A DNA stretch of 64,000 nt from Gelidibacter maritimus (GCF_014062315.1 NZ_JACGLT010000013.1:52325-116324), one strand, 5' to 3'; positions 24,714-35,010 are shown, counted from the stretch's first letter. The notes: generated by a model from the letters alone, not told the origin. Made by a program: numbers and translations.

Positions 24714-27700
24714 TTATTCTTTAATTTCTAAATAATATTCACTGTCTTGATCTTCCGGATCTAACGACGCACTTTTAACGGTGGATCGTGACATCACAGA
24801 AGAATAAAAGTGGGGGATGAGCAACAAAATGGTAATGGACGAACCTATCAATCCACCAATTACGGCTCTACCTAATGGTGCGGCCTGCTCGGAGCCTTCT
24901 CCAAAGCCAATGGCCATAGGTAGCATTCCGGCAAACATTGCAGCGGCAGTCATCAAAATTGGTCGCAATCGGGATGCCGATGCCAAACGCGCAGCATTAG
25001 CTGGCTTCAATAACAATTTCTTTCGATAAAATTCGCCTTGATCTACCAGTAAAATGGTGTTGGACACTGAAACCCCAATGGCCATAATGATCCCCATATA
25101 CGATTGCAGATTCAAGGTGCTTCCGGTTAAAAACAATATCAATAAACTGCCCGCAAATACCGCAGGTGCAACTGATAAGATGACCATCGGCACTTTAAAG
25201 GATTGGTAATAGGCGGCCATCATTAGGAAAATAGCTATGAGTGCCACGCCCAAACCTGACATCAAACTACTCATGGTTTCATCCAATAGATTCATGGTGC
25301 CTTCAGTCCAAACGGTGACGCCGCGAGGAGGGTCGCCTGCTTTTTCAATGGCTGCCTTTACCGCTGCTGAAGCCGATCCTAAATCTTTGTCATGGATATT
25401 AGCGATTAAAGTTACATAACGGTTAGGACCTTTTCTGTTGACCTGCGCGGGCGCAGTTGAGTGACGAATATTGGCCACGTCTTCCAACACTGGTCGCATG
25501 CTTCCTTTTTTAACGGGCATGGAACGTAATTGGGTCTCTGATAGGATATCGGCATAAGGAATTTCTACCTGCGTTTGAAAAGGTAATCCCGAACGGGGAT
25601 CAATCCACATGTTTTTATTGGTGAAACGAGTGGATGACGTCGCGGCCACTAAGTTTCGAGTAATATCATCTACACCCAGATCAAATTGTCCAGCCAAGTT
25701 CCTGTCAATATCGATATTCAGCACCGGATAGTCCACTTGCTCGGCAATGCGGATGTCCCGCAAGAAGTCAACACCATCTAAATGTTGCTTGATCTGGTTT
25801 GCAAATCCAGCGGCTTGTTGAAGCTGTCTTGCGCCTACTTTAATCTCAATAGGTGTCATAGCTCCTTGTCCCATGATTTTTTCTGTGAGCTCCATCGGTT
25901 CAAAGTTGAAGGACGCTTCTGGATATTTCTGGGCGACGATTTTTCTCAATTTTTCTCGAATATCATCCATAGAACCCGTATAAATATCTTGGTCCACAGA
26001 AACCTCAAGAACTGCTTGATCTGAAGAACTGGTAAACAAAAATATTGGGTTGATCGGGCTATTGGGCGATTGTGGTCCTACAAAACCAGAAGTAATGGAA
26101 ACGGCTCCTTCTGGAAGTATCTCTTCGATATCGGCAATAACATTGTTGTAGAGTTTTTCCGTTTTTTCCAATCGATCCCCTGCTGGTGCTTGTATGCGCA
26201 GTTGAAAATCGCCACTGTTGGACACTGGCATCACATCAGTTCCTACACGATTAATAAGTAGGGCTACAATGACACCAGAAGTGATCAAATAAACAAAAAA
26301 CAAGGGAAGTGACCGTGGAAACCAACGTCTCAGCGTATAGGAATATCTCACGCGGAATTTATCAAAGAAAGCACGTTTGCGCTTTGAAAGTTGTACCGGA
26401 TTTTCCTTGGTTTTGATCATCCAGTTGGCCAAAATAGGTACAAACGTCTGGGATGAGATAAAAGAAGCAATCATCGCAAAGGCCACCGCTAGAGATAGTG
26501 GCAAGAACATATCTTTCGAAATTCCTGTCATAATAAGCGTAGGTGTCAATACCGCTAAAATGCTCAACAATATCAATAATTTTGGAATGGAAATTTCAAA
26601 CAAGGCATCCAAAATTGCCTTTTGCTTTTGTTTACCAACTTCAAAGTGTTGATGGATGTTTTCTATGGTTACCGTGGCTTCATCCACCAAAATTCCAATA
26701 GAAAGAGCCAAGCCACTCAAGGTCATGATATTGATTGTTTGACCCATGAGGTACAACACAGAAATAGCGGCCATTAAGGAAATGGGAATGGTAAGTACCA
26801 CAATTATGGCACCCCGTAAATCGCCCAAAAACAGCAGTACCATTAATCCTGTTAGCACAGCACCCAAAAGTCCAGAGATCTGGAGATTGGTCAACGAGGT
26901 TTTAATATACTTGGATTGGTCAAATTCATAACGTACGCTCATATCTTCGGGCAGCATGTGCTCAAAATCCTTTAAAGATGCCTTTACATTTTGAACGGCA
27001 TCCAAAGTGGAGGCATCCGCTTTTTTAATGACGGGTAGATACACCGTGCGTTTTCCGTTTACCATGGCGTAACCGTAAGTCATATCGGCTTCATCCTGCA
27101 CGTGAGCCACATCGCGAACGTAGAGGGTTCGGTCATTTGTCCTTTTAATAGGCGTGTTTAAAAATTCCTCAGGTCCAGCCGAAAGAGAATTGATGGGAGC
27201 CATTAGGTTTTTGTTGCCTATCCTTAAGTTTCCTGCTGGAGAGGGCAAGTTGCTTTTAGCAATGGCAATGGTCACGTCCTCGGCGCTCAGATTGTTTGCA
27301 CGAAGTAAATCAGGATCTACATTAACTACTATGGTTCGCGCACTTCCTCCAAATGGTGCTGGAGCTGAAACCCCTGGAACGTTTACCAACATCGGACGGA
27401 TTTTTGTCAATACTTCTGTTTGGATCTCGTTGATGGAGCGTTGGTCGCTTTCAAAGACCAGTTTCCCTACCGGGAGTGAGCTTCCATCAAAGCGTACTAC
27501 CATTGGCGGTACTGCACCGGCCGGTAAAAAGCCCATCGCCCGCGACACGGAAGTGGACAGTTCAGCCGCAGACTGTGCCATGTCGGTTCCGGGATAGAAG
27601 GTCAGCTTCATTAAGGTCAAGCCTTGGATGCTTTTAAAGTCCATCTCCTTGACCCCGCTCACAAAAAGCAATACTTTTTGAAATTCATTGGCCATAAAGC

Positions 27701-27884
27701 CATCCATATATTCCGGGGAAAGTCCACCATAAGGCATGGCAATATAAATGGCGGGGGATTCCACTTCGGGAAAAATATCTACGTTTATTTTTTGGACTGC
27801 GATCACAGAAAAGAAAACGATGGCCATAACTGCCACCATGATTGAGATGGGCTTTCGCAGTGCAAATCGAATTAGGTTGTTCAT
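24714..27884 (-). CDS. RND efflux pump, inner-membrane permease
   Basis: 1056 residues, normal for a proton-driven RND transporter. The N-terminal membrane helix LRKPISIMVAVMAIVFFSVIAV is followed by porter domain PN1, the TM4 relay segment LALSIGILVDEATVTIENIHQHFE, the second repeat starting at about residue 525, and the final helices with GMLPMAIGFGEGSEQAAPLG. The GGLSPEYMDGF segment and the lack of heavy-metal signatures suggest an HAE-type (multidrug or lipophile) pump rather than CzcA, but substrate cannot be assigned. It lies 10 bp downstream of the TolC-like gene. Confidence 0.95.
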   Translation of the reverse strand: MNNLIRFALRKPISIMVAVMAIVFFSVIAVQKINVDIFPEVESPAIYIAMPYGGLSPEYMDGFMANEFQKVLLFVSGVKEMDFKSIQGLTLMKLTFYPGTDMAQSAAELSTSVSRAMGFLPAGAVPPMVVRFDGSSLPVGKLVFESDQRSINEIQTEVLTKIRPMLVNVPGVSAPAPFGGSARTIVVNVDPDLLRANNLSAEDVTIAIAKSNLPSPAGNLRIGNKNLMAPINSLSAGPEEFLNTPIKRTNDRTLYVRDVAHVQDEADMTYGYAMVNGKRTVYLPVIKKADASTLDAVQNVKASLKDFEHMLPEDMSVRYEFDQSKYIKTSLTNLQISGLLGAVLTGLMVLLFLGDLRGAIIVVLTIPISLMAAISVLYLMGQTINIMTLSGLALSIGILVDEATVTIENIHQHFEVGKQKQKAILDALFEISIPKLLILLSILAVLTPTLIMTGISKDMFLPLSLAVAFAMIASFISSQTFVPILANWMIKTKENPVQLSKRKRAFFDKFRVRYSYTLRRWFPRSLPLFFVYLITSGVIVALLINRVGTDVMPVSNSGDFQLRIQAPAGDRLEKTEKLYNNVIADIEEILPEGAVSITSGFVGPQSPNSPINPIFLFTSSSDQAVLEVSVDQDIYTGSMDDIREKLRKIVAQKYPEASFNFEPMELTEKIMGQGAMTPIEIKVGARQLQQAAGFANQIKQHLDGVDFLRDIRIAEQVDYPVLNIDIDRNLAGQFDLGVDDITRNLVAATSSTRFTNKNMWIDPRSGLPFQTQVEIPYADILSETQLRSMPVKKGSMRPVLEDVANIRHSTAPAQVNRKGPNRYVTLIANIHDKDLGSASAAVKAAIEKAGDPPRGVTVWTEGTMNLLDETMSSLMSGLGVALIAIFLMMAAYYQSFKVPMVILSVAPAVFAGSLLILFLTGSTLNLQSYMGIIMAIGVSVSNTILLVDQGEFYRKKLLLKPANAARLASASRLRPILMTAAAMFAGMLPMAIGFGEGSEQAAPLGRAVIGGLIGSSITILLLIPHFYSSVMSRSTVKSASLDPEDQDSEYYLEIKE

Positions 27885-27894
27885 AATATTTTAA

Positions 27895-29274
27895 TTAAAG
27901 ATTGGCGAATAAGTGTGAAAAATCGGCTAACAACTCGGCTTCGGCAGCGCTGAGCATCCAAAAATCGTAGGCAGCATCGATATGCTTTTGCTCTGCCTGT
28001 TCCAATAAAATTTGAATCTGTAGGAGGCTGCTCAAATCCATCAAACCACTTTTATACCGTGATAAGTACATCTCATATGCACCATTAGCCTGTTTTTGTG
28101 CCTCATTGGTTTTTTGCACTTCGGCATATTGTCTAATCAATTTATTTTGAATGGAGGCCAACTGCGCCTGCATTTGTCGCTCGTATTGTTTGTAACGATG
28201 CTCTTCGCTTTCAGCCTGTTTTTTAAAACTTCCAGCGCGTTGTTTTTGGGTGTACAGATCGGAAATATTCCAAGTGATTCCCACGCCTACCAAACCGTTG
28301 GAGACCGTGTTGGAGAAGCCGTCGTTCCAGTTGTCCGATACGGTGCCATCATTTCCAATGCCCACACCGCGATAAGCGTAGCCCCCAACTAAATTGAAGG
28401 AAGGTAAAGCGGCTCTCGCTTCACTTTCCCCTTTGTATTCTAAACTTTTACGTTGATCGTCGAGAGCAGTCAGGACGGGATGGGAAGGATCTATTGCTGA
28501 TGCCTTGATCAAAGAGGCTTCCTGTGGATCTAAAAACCGAGGGACCGAAGTGAGATGATCGACTTCTTTTCCGTTGGTAAGCTCCACTAATTGGATGAGG
28601 GCAGCCTGTTTTTTACCTTTTAAATTTTCATTGTCTCCCAATGCCTGATTAAACGAAGAGGAGGCCAACAAACTGTCTGCAGCCGATTTCAATCCAGCTC
28701 TTGCCAAGCTTGATGTAATGCTGCGAATGGTATTGAGCCTGTTAACGTTTTGCTGATTGGATTCCAGTTTGGTTTCGTTGAAAAGTAACTGAAGATAGCG
28801 TTGCGCAAGTTCTTTTTTAAGATGCAGTCTGTATGCTGTATGCTCTCCTTCCATGCTTTGGGTCTTTGCCTTGGCAGCTTTGGATTTATAATTAAATTTT
28901 CCAAAGGAAAAAAGTTCCCATTCCAAGGTAGTTGACGCATAGGTATTGAACGTCCAGGATGGACCGGTTAAGCCGTTTGCCCCGCTTACATTAAAAAGTC
29001 CAGGTTGCGGGATAAATGCCCCGCTGATGCCTTTATAGGTAGCATAGGAGTTTTGTGCTTGTGCACGCAGTTGCGGAAGGCGCTCGCCAAAGACGGACCG
29101 TTCTTCCAGTTTTGCCGATTCTACGTTGGCTTCCTTGGCTTCCAGACTTGGATAGGAACGTTCAACCTCCTCCCAGAGCGTGTTTAATTGACTTTGATGC
29201 TGTTGTGCGACGGCAGATTGGTAGCCGGTAAGCGATATGCCAATACCGAGAACTACCACAAATATTCTTGTCAT
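27895..29274 (-). CDS. TolC family outer-membrane efflux protein
   Basis: 459 residues with a signal peptide ending near SAVAQQ. Two long coiled-coil halves are visible (about 30-240 and 260-455) with typical OEP elements such as LEAKEANVESAKLEERS and RYKSGLMDLSSLLQIQILLEQAEQ. Beta-strand segments with Thr/Tyr/Gly lie between. It forms the trimeric channel for the following pump and adaptor. First gene of the operon. Confidence 0.92.
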   Translation of the reverse strand: MTRIFVVVLGIGISLTGYQSAVAQQHQSQLNTLWEEVERSYPSLEAKEANVESAKLEERSVFGERLPQLRAQAQNSYATYKGISGAFIPQPGLFNVSGANGLTGPSWTFNTYASTTLEWELFSFGKFNYKSKAAKAKTQSMEGEHTAYRLHLKKELAQRYLQLLFNETKLESNQQNVNRLNTIRSITSSLARAGLKSAADSLLASSSFNQALGDNENLKGKKQAALIQLVELTNGKEVDHLTSVPRFLDPQEASLIKASAIDPSHPVLTALDDQRKSLEYKGESEARAALPSFNLVGGYAYRGVGIGNDGTVSDNWNDGFSNTVSNGLVGVGITWNISDLYTQKQRAGSFKKQAESEEHRYKQYERQMQAQLASIQNKLIRQYAEVQKTNEAQKQANGAYEMYLSRYKSGLMDLSSLLQIQILLEQAEQKHIDAAYDFWMLSAAEAELLADFSHLFANL

Positions 29275-29468
29275 TGATTATATTTTTACGATTAGTGATA
29301 TTGCCTGAGCCACATTTTAGAAAATGAGGTCAGCATCACGCTTAATGAAAAGCATGATTAATTTGGTTTTTTTAGAAATGAAGAATATAAGGGCGGATGC
29401 GAAATGCCAAAAAAAAGCAAAGTATGACAATGCAATGTTCGTATTCTTCGACTAAAGAAAAGTGTTAA

Positions 29469-29852
29469 TTATCGTAAATCGTAAAAAAGAAGTTTACTAA
29501 AAAGAAGATACTTGGGAATATTAAGTCCAAGCGTTGGTGTCTTGAAATTATGATTTCCTTCTGGCCTAAAGAATGCCAATAATAAAAGAGAAAAAATAAC
29601 GCTAATAAAAATAGCTGAATTGAGATTCTTTATCAAAGAATGGTCAAAAGAATCTGCGGTAAGCACTTGGAGGTCCTTACATTTTAAGCAGGCCGTTTCC
29701 CCGTGGCCTAAAGCCGAAATATGGTGACCATAGGTCCCGGTTTGTACTGTTTTAACAGGGATGTCAAATAAAACCTTGACGCCTCTTTTTAAGGAACATG
29801 AAGATAAAAGAACCACCAATAGCAGGGCAGTAGACAGAAACTGTCTGAACAT
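29469..29852 (-). CDS. Small lipoprotein of unknown function upstream of the RND operon
   Basis: 127 residues from the ATG at 29852, chosen because it gives a lipoprotein-like start MFRQFLSTALLLVVLLSSCS (lipid Cys19); the frame is open 36 codons further upstream. A short CLKCKD motif (CxxC) and an ALGHGET segment occur mid-protein, followed by one hydrophobic helix (about residues 80-97, IFISVIFSLLLLAFF). Similar small proteins occur next to metal-type efflux genes in Bacteroidota, which would fit the CxxC, but I do not recognise the family with certainty. It is 194 bp upstream of the TolC gene on the same strand. Confidence 0.55.
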   Translation of the reverse strand: MFRQFLSTALLLVVLLSSCSLKRGVKVLFDIPVKTVQTGTYGHHISALGHGETACLKCKDLQVLTADSFDHSLIKNLNSAIFISVIFSLLLLAFFRPEGNHNFKTPTLGLNIPKYLLFSKLLFYDLR

Positions 29853-30477
29853 TAAGTTGCCGTTATGTACTTTGGTGTTTTTCACAACCGGCAAAGATAG
29901 TAGAAATGATTGAAAAAAAAACGGGAATTTGGTTAAAGGTCTTTTTAACAGAAATTTCACTTTTTTACGACAGATGTAAACAACCTATGGATCTACTTAC
30001 TACTCTTTACTTCGATATATGGATTCCCATCACGTGATGAACACGGATTTATACTGATGCTTGTGTTGGAATACTAACTGAAATTTAGCGATGGAATGTC
30101 GTATTTTGGATTTCTATATTGAAGGAAATTGGAGTTTTGGTATTAACAATATGGCTGCTAATGTTGGGGTTGAGGGGGTTGTGTTAGAAAGTGTACTTGC
30201 TAATATGTTGATGGTAAGTTTGAATAAATCCTAAAGAATGGTCATGTAACCTGTTATACAATTTTGTATTATGTTATAGGCAACTTACAGGGTTTGTTTT
30301 TAAACAGTCTTCTCTAAAAATTGTTACACCAAACTATGTGATTATCTTGTGCTTAAATGGTCCATTTGAAGTTTTATGGGTTATTCTTACCCCTCTATCA
30401 GACCAGATATACCCCCATTATTTTCATCCTATGTCAATAAATTTGGTTAGTCAGTAATTTGTCAAAAATATTATAAT
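29853..30477. other. 625-bp intergenic region at the left border of the polysaccharide locus
   Basis: No convincing gene. A 47-codon plus-strand ORF at 30091-30234 was considered and rejected. The right end holds the tandem C-tract and -7 element described at 30387-30445, which drive the first locus gene. Confidence 0.5.
30387..30445 (+). promoter_or_regulatory. Tandem C-tract operator plus -7 element (site A)
   Basis: TTACCCCT (C-tract 30390-30393) and TACCCCC (30412-30416) are 22 bp apart. TAAATTTG at 30438-30445 is a perfect TANNTTTG -7 element starting 22 bp after the last C, with no TTG -33 box. The ATG of the DUF4955 gene is at 30478. The same arrangement recurs at 42181, 48297 and (less completely) 50104 and 62121. 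Confidence 0.7.
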
Positions 30478-33042
30478 ATGAAAATCTTTACGCAATTAAG
30501 TTTTATCTCATGTTTATTAAGTTTTCTGTTATTTAATACAGCTATAGCTCAAAATCCAAGTGCATTATATCAAGATTGGTTAGATGCACAAACAAATAAA
30601 ACAGAGCCTATTTTACCAACATTCTCTTATGCTGGCTACCACTATGGTGAGCGTGGATTGCCATCAGATAATGAGTTGCCTTCAACAGTTTTTGATGTGA
30701 CGAAGCCACCATTTAATGCGGTGCCAAATGATAATATTTCTGATAAAGAAGCAATAAAATCAGCTATAGCTGCCGCTGAGTCTAATGGTGGCGGCGTGGT
30801 GTTTTTCCCCCCAGGACGTTTTATCATCAGTGACGAGGCCGATAGAAATGATGTTATTTATATCAGAAAAAGTAATATTGTTATTAAGGGAAGCGGCAGT
30901 GGGGCCGGAGGTACTGAACTGTATCAAAAAACGTATAGTATGGAAACCCAGCCTGGAAACGACTGGACTGTGCCTTACATCATACAATTTAGACCGTCCA
31001 ACCGGGGCGTTCAGAAAGTTGCCAATATTACCGCAGATGCCGTAAGAGAAACATTTGCTGTTGAAGTTGATAATGTGTCCCAACTATCGGTTGGAAAATG
31101 GGTGCAGTTGGAACTTACGGACAATTCACCTGATTTGATAGCGAGTGAACTATATCCATTCACCAAAAATGATTTATACCAAGCCAATTCCACAAAAATT
31201 GTCACCGAAGGCGTTTTGGTCAAAGAGCTGCATCAAATTAAAAGTATTGATGGGAACACGGTGACGTTTGTCGAACCCATCCATAAAACCATCGAGTCTA
31301 AATACAATTGGATCCTCAATGCCTATAACACCATTGAAGAAGTAGGGATGCAGGATTTGAAGTTTACCGGCGGTTTTGTTTATGAGCATTTGCACCATCA
31401 AGCGCCGCAAGAGCTTTATCCAGGCGAGCCTAAAAGTGGTCCCCACGCCTTTATAAGTTCTTCCGGATGGAGCGGTGTCCAGTTTGGAAACGTGGTTAAC
31501 GGTTGGTTAAAAAATATTGAATTCAGTCAAATGTCACAAGCGGCACAATTCAAACTATCTGGTTATTGCACGGCGCTCGATATTACCTATACCGGTAATC
31601 CTGGACATAATTTTATCAGTACCAACTCGGCCACGGGTTGTTTCTTGGGCAATGTTAATGACTACACCACTGGTGTTTGGCACGGTAGCGGACTCAATTC
31701 ACAATCTGTTGGTAATGTCATTTGGAGAAACAACAATCCCACAAACGGAAGTTCAGGAATGGAAGTCCACGCCAGTCAACCGCGAGCAAATTTGTTTGAT
31801 GTGTGCAAAGGGGGATTCTTCTTTAATATGGGTGGTTCAACAGGGGCGTTGCCAAATCATCTTAGAGATTTGGTCCTTTGGAATTTTGAGGGTACCTCTT
31901 ACCAGCCGACCAATGTGAAATCCTGGCGTCCAAATAACGAAACTGTTTACAGCAAGTTTTTAATGCCGATCATTTCTGGGTTGAAAGGCTTTACCATGTC
32001 GTCCGCGCCCAATCAGTACCAGGTCAATGAATCTCCAGGTACTTTTGTGGATGAAGAGTCGTTGTATGAAGCGCAATTGGAATATCGCTTAGGGTATCTT
32101 CCAAGTTGGATTAACGGAGAAACTTCTAATCCATACTACCCAATCTTTTTTTATGAAGACTTCGGCGCGGTCAATCGAGGCTATTCGGTTCAAGTGGTAT
32201 CAAATCCTGACGGACAGAATAGCAATGACATTGGGAAACGAATTAACGACATTCCCGATGCCTTAGACTCTAATGGCGAATTTACCGAAACACGACCAGA
32301 TAGCAGAATTCCTGCAAATGGCATGCGAGATCAGAAAGCCTTATCTATTGTTGGATCAAGCTCCCAAACGAATTATGGAATGGAAGCATGGGTGGTTATG
32401 GAACCCGTAGATGTTTCTGATAACAATCCGTTTATCAGTATTAATGATCCTTATAAATATGTCAGTTTCTGGACCGAACAACGTTATGCCAACGGAGGTA
32501 TTTCAGCTTTGGAGGTGTTCGTTTCCACTGATTATACGGATGATGTACTGACTGCCAATTGGACAAATGTTACGGCCAACGTGGGACAAATTGCTACCTC
32601 CGATGAACAAGGACAGACTTACCTTGAATCGCTTTTGGATCTATCGGCTTATGATGCTACCTCGTTTACATTGGCATTTAAGTATACCAGCAGTAGTTCG
32701 GCGTATTCTCCTATCAATCGGAATGGTACCTTTTACATTTCGGATGTTAAATATTTTGTATCAGATACGACCTTGTCCCATGCAGCGGTTGAATTAGAGA
32801 ATAATTCAATTAAAGTATATCCGAATCCTTTCGGTTCTGAATTGAACATTTCAAATTTAAAGGGAAGATTTACCAAAATGGAACTCATGGACATCTTTGG
32901 TAGAACGGTGCTAAGCAGGCCGATTACACATGCTTCGCACTATAGTTTCGGCAACGCGTTGACATCACAGGCCTCAGGAATTTATTTTTTAAAACTGAGT
33001 GGGGATCATGGCGCCGAAGTCTATAAATTGATGAAGAAATAA
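30478..33042 (+). CDS. Secreted DUF4955 beta-helix protein with accessory module and T9SS sorting domain
   Basis: 854 residues with a Sec signal (cleavage near IAQN). Residues 28-545 are a DUF4955-type, pectate-lyase-like right-handed beta helix: SYAGYHYGERG, DKEAIKSAIAAAESNGGGVVFFPPG, then NPGHNFIS, WHGSGL, VIWRNNNP and HASQP in the core. Residues 556-760 are a jelly-roll-like module homologous to the 48393 gene product. Residues 778-854 are a type IX secretion C-terminal domain (VYPNPFGSELNISN). It is therefore exported to the cell surface or medium. The paralogue at 56225 lacks the last two parts. Enzyme activity is unproven; the fold and context suggest a lyase or hydrolase on the locus glycan. 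Confidence 0.85.
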   Translation: MKIFTQLSFISCLLSFLLFNTAIAQNPSALYQDWLDAQTNKTEPILPTFSYAGYHYGERGLPSDNELPSTVFDVTKPPFNAVPNDNISDKEAIKSAIAAAESNGGGVVFFPPGRFIISDEADRNDVIYIRKSNIVIKGSGSGAGGTELYQKTYSMETQPGNDWTVPYIIQFRPSNRGVQKVANITADAVRETFAVEVDNVSQLSVGKWVQLELTDNSPDLIASELYPFTKNDLYQANSTKIVTEGVLVKELHQIKSIDGNTVTFVEPIHKTIESKYNWILNAYNTIEEVGMQDLKFTGGFVYEHLHHQAPQELYPGEPKSGPHAFISSSGWSGVQFGNVVNGWLKNIEFSQMSQAAQFKLSGYCTALDITYTGNPGHNFISTNSATGCFLGNVNDYTTGVWHGSGLNSQSVGNVIWRNNNPTNGSSGMEVHASQPRANLFDVCKGGFFFNMGGSTGALPNHLRDLVLWNFEGTSYQPTNVKSWRPNNETVYSKFLMPIISGLKGFTMSSAPNQYQVNESPGTFVDEESLYEAQLEYRLGYLPSWINGETSNPYYPIFFYEDFGAVNRGYSVQVVSNPDGQNSNDIGKRINDIPDALDSNGEFTETRPDSRIPANGMRDQKALSIVGSSSQTNYGMEAWVVMEPVDVSDNNPFISINDPYKYVSFWTEQRYANGGISALEVFVSTDYTDDVLTANWTNVTANVGQIATSDEQGQTYLESLLDLSAYDATSFTLAFKYTSSSSAYSPINRNGTFYISDVKYFVSDTTLSHAAVELENNSIKVYPNPFGSELNISNLKGRFTKMELMDIFGRTVLSRPITHASHYSFGNALTSQASGIYFLKLSGDHGAEVYKLMKK

Positions 33043-33772
33043 GTTTTTTTATAATGGAATATAGGAACCGAAGCCATTGTAATAACTCGCTTTGCAGGTA
33101 TTCATCCGGTAAGTGAACACTGGAGGTTATGAGCAAAATTCTGATGGATCGTACAATTTCTTTATAAAAGGTGTTGACAGATTTATTCTAATGTTGCAGA
33201 AAGGTATAGTCTGGATTACACAATTTGTCAATGCTTTTCTGAAAGACGATATTTTATGGAAAAGTTTTCAAACTATAATCAATGAGTTTGTGAACAATAA
33301 TGGTGGCAAGGCTACCATTCTGCCAATAATAAAAAACAGACCTGATTGTAAAAAAGAAGATAAAGTATTAAAAGGTGAAAGATCTTTAAGTGAATTGGGA
33401 TGTAATTAAGGCATTATACTATTTTAGTATCCAAAATTAAATCATTTTCTCACCTAAGTATTATCATTTCATTGATCATACTGGTTTTACCTGTAGATTA
33501 TAAAAATGCTATTTATACACCTAATATTTCAGGTTACATACTGGTATTGTTATTTCCTATAATTTTAATCTGCTATATCTCTTAATGCTTAAAAGTAGTT
33601 TTACCAAAAAAATAAATTTCAAGAAACCACCATTTTGACATTATTTATTTTAGTAACTGTGTGTTTTTGGATTTGTCAGGCCGTCAAAATTGGAAATGTA
33701 TAAATACTACTTATAATTTATAGATAGATTTTATTTTTTATCATAGTTTCCATTTACCAAGTTTGACCATAA
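33043..33772. other. 730-bp region with gene remnants
   Basis: Between the DUF4955 gene and the terminator at 33773. It holds a doubtful 98-codon ORF (33113-33409) and, after it, a frame at about 33412-33585 that would encode a membrane-like tail (IIISLIILVLPVDY, GYILVLLFPIILICYIS) but has no start codon. This looks like decayed coding DNA. Confidence 0.4.
33113..33409 (+). CDS. Doubtful 98-aa ORF, possible gene remnant
   Basis: GTG-initiated frame directly after an in-frame TAA. The segment DGSYNFFIKGVDRF resembles phrases near the C-terminal tip of RHS/YD-repeat-like or other large secreted proteins, followed by a stretch with no recognisable domain and a Cys-Lys-rich end (DCKKEDKVLKGERSLSELGCN). 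No signal peptide and no clear promoter. It may be a fragment left after deletion of a larger gene. The function is unknown. Confidence 0.3.
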   Translation: MNTGGYEQNSDGSYNFFIKGVDRFILMLQKGIVWITQFVNAFLKDDILWKSFQTIINEFVNNNGGKATILPIIKNRPDCKKEDKVLKGERSLSELGCN

Positions 33773-33810
33773 AAAATGTCGTTCCTTCAGTTAAGAAAGA
33801 ACGACATTTT
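33773..33810. terminator. Terminator of the kduI-kduD-DUF4861 operon
   Basis: AAAATGTCGTTC (33773-33784) pairs perfectly with GAACGACATTTT (33799-33810), 14-nt loop; the minus strand continues into a T-tract. It lies 25 bp after the DUF4861 stop. Confidence 0.85.
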
Positions 33811-33834
33811 ACATCGCTTCAACAAGCAGACTGT

Positions 33835-35010
33835 TTAGTCTAAGGTTACTGTCAAAGGATTATCTAATCGCTTGGCAAAATCATCTAAATGTGCTTCCCA
33901 CAATTCTTTGGTTGGGTATTGATCAGATTTTTTCCAAGCAAACCCAGCATAGTAAACTACGCGGTTGTCAATCACGTTAAGATGGGCATAAGCATTGCTT
34001 AAATCCTTCACATCGGTATCGTAAGTTTCATAATCGATAAAATATTTATCGGTGGCCACGATGGCGATTCCAATTTCCGTATCCGCAATTGGTTCCCAAT
34101 AGTTCACCCAGCCGTTTTCTTCATTTCCAGAAACTTCTCCTTTTTTATCATGTAGGGTCAAACCTGCAGAAATCTGATCAGTGCCTTCAATATGGGTATC
34201 GAATTTTGAGAAATTCTGACCCAAATCTAAACTGATCACTTTGGATTCCTTGATACTTTTTCCTCCAGCATCCCAAGTTTCATATTCCAAATAAAAACTT
34301 GTTCTAAGCGGTCCGGTAGTGATGGTGCGCCAATTGGTATAATTCTTTGAAATATAGTATTCTGAATCACCTCTCACCGCAATTCCACCTACACCTCGAC
34401 TTGGTCCCACGTGAAAATTATCGAGACCTTCACCGGTATCTTCATGATAGCTTCCCGTTCCGTCAGTGGCTTTTTTGTACCACTTATCAATGATGGGATA
34501 CTCCACACGCTTTAACCAAGCATCAACCCCGCTCGAAAGCGTTCCGTTAGGATCTCCCGCTTCAAATAACTCTTGGGCATTAGGTCCATACACTCTAAAA
34601 GCGACTTTATCATTTTCCCACGCATAGTCATCGGTGCGCTCAGGTACAAAGCGCGAATAGCACAATTCTGGTGCTTCAGGGCGTTCTGTTTCAGTTATGT
34701 TTACAACTTCAAATGTTTGTTCATCATTGGCCATTATTTCCGGCTGAAAGATGATCATATCCAAAGTTCCATCACCATCACTATCTATTGCTTGAGTTAC
34801 TAATAAAGTCCGTGTTTCTGTATTTTTAATACCAATATTAGAAAGATCGTCGACCTTTAAAAAGTCTTTGGTCAACTCAACCGTTTCAAAATTACGGTCC
34901 CTATCCAAACTGTTTTTTACAGTTATTGTTTTCGCCTTTTCCTGTTCTGCACAAGAAGATAGCATTCCGAAAACCGCTATGAATAGTGCGTATTTGCGAA
35001 GTTGTGTCAT
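33835..35010 (-). CDS. DUF4861 family lipoprotein
   Basis: 391 residues. MTQLRKYALFIAVFGMLSSC is a lipoprotein signal with lipid Cys20. The body, with TITVKNSLDRDRNFETVEL, RVYGPNAQ, VEYPIIDKWY, YHEDTGEGLDNFHVGPSRGVGG and VVYYAGFAWKKS, matches DUF4861, a beta-rich family that recurs in Bacteroidota uronate-polysaccharide loci (pectin, alginate and ulvan types). Its chemical role is not established; conserved His, Asp and Tyr clusters hint at an enzyme. It is the third gene of an operon with kduI and kduD, starting 6 bp after kduD, so it likely acts on the same uronate material in the periplasm. Confidence 0.85.
   Translation of the reverse strand: MTQLRKYALFIAVFGMLSSCAEQEKAKTITVKNSLDRDRNFETVELTKDFLKVDDLSNIGIKNTETRTLLVTQAIDSDGDGTLDMIIFQPEIMANDEQTFEVVNITETERPEAPELCYSRFVPERTDDYAWENDKVAFRVYGPNAQELFEAGDPNGTLSSGVDAWLKRVEYPIIDKWYKKATDGTGSYHEDTGEGLDNFHVGPSRGVGGIAVRGDSEYYISKNYTNWRTITTGPLRTSFYLEYETWDAGGKSIKESKVISLDLGQNFSKFDTHIEGTDQISAGLTLHDKKGEVSGNEENGWVNYWEPIADTEIGIAIVATDKYFIDYETYDTDVKDLSNAYAHLNVIDNRVVYYAGFAWKKSDQYPTKELWEAHLDDFAKRLDNPLTVTLD

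Noticed and set aside
24714..27884. Assignment of the RND pump as a heavy-metal (CzcA) transporter
   Set aside because: The TM4 segment and overall sequence do not show a clear metal signature; only a general RND call is supported.
30091..30234. 47-codon plus-strand ORF beginning MECRILDFYIEGNWSFG
   Set aside because: No recognised domain, no promoter or terminator, and it lies in A/T-rich intergenic DNA upstream of site A. It could be a remnant, but support is too thin.
33412..33585. Membrane-like frame after the 98-aa ORF
   Set aside because: No ATG, GTG or plausible early start; treated as decayed DNA and mentioned only in the region entry.
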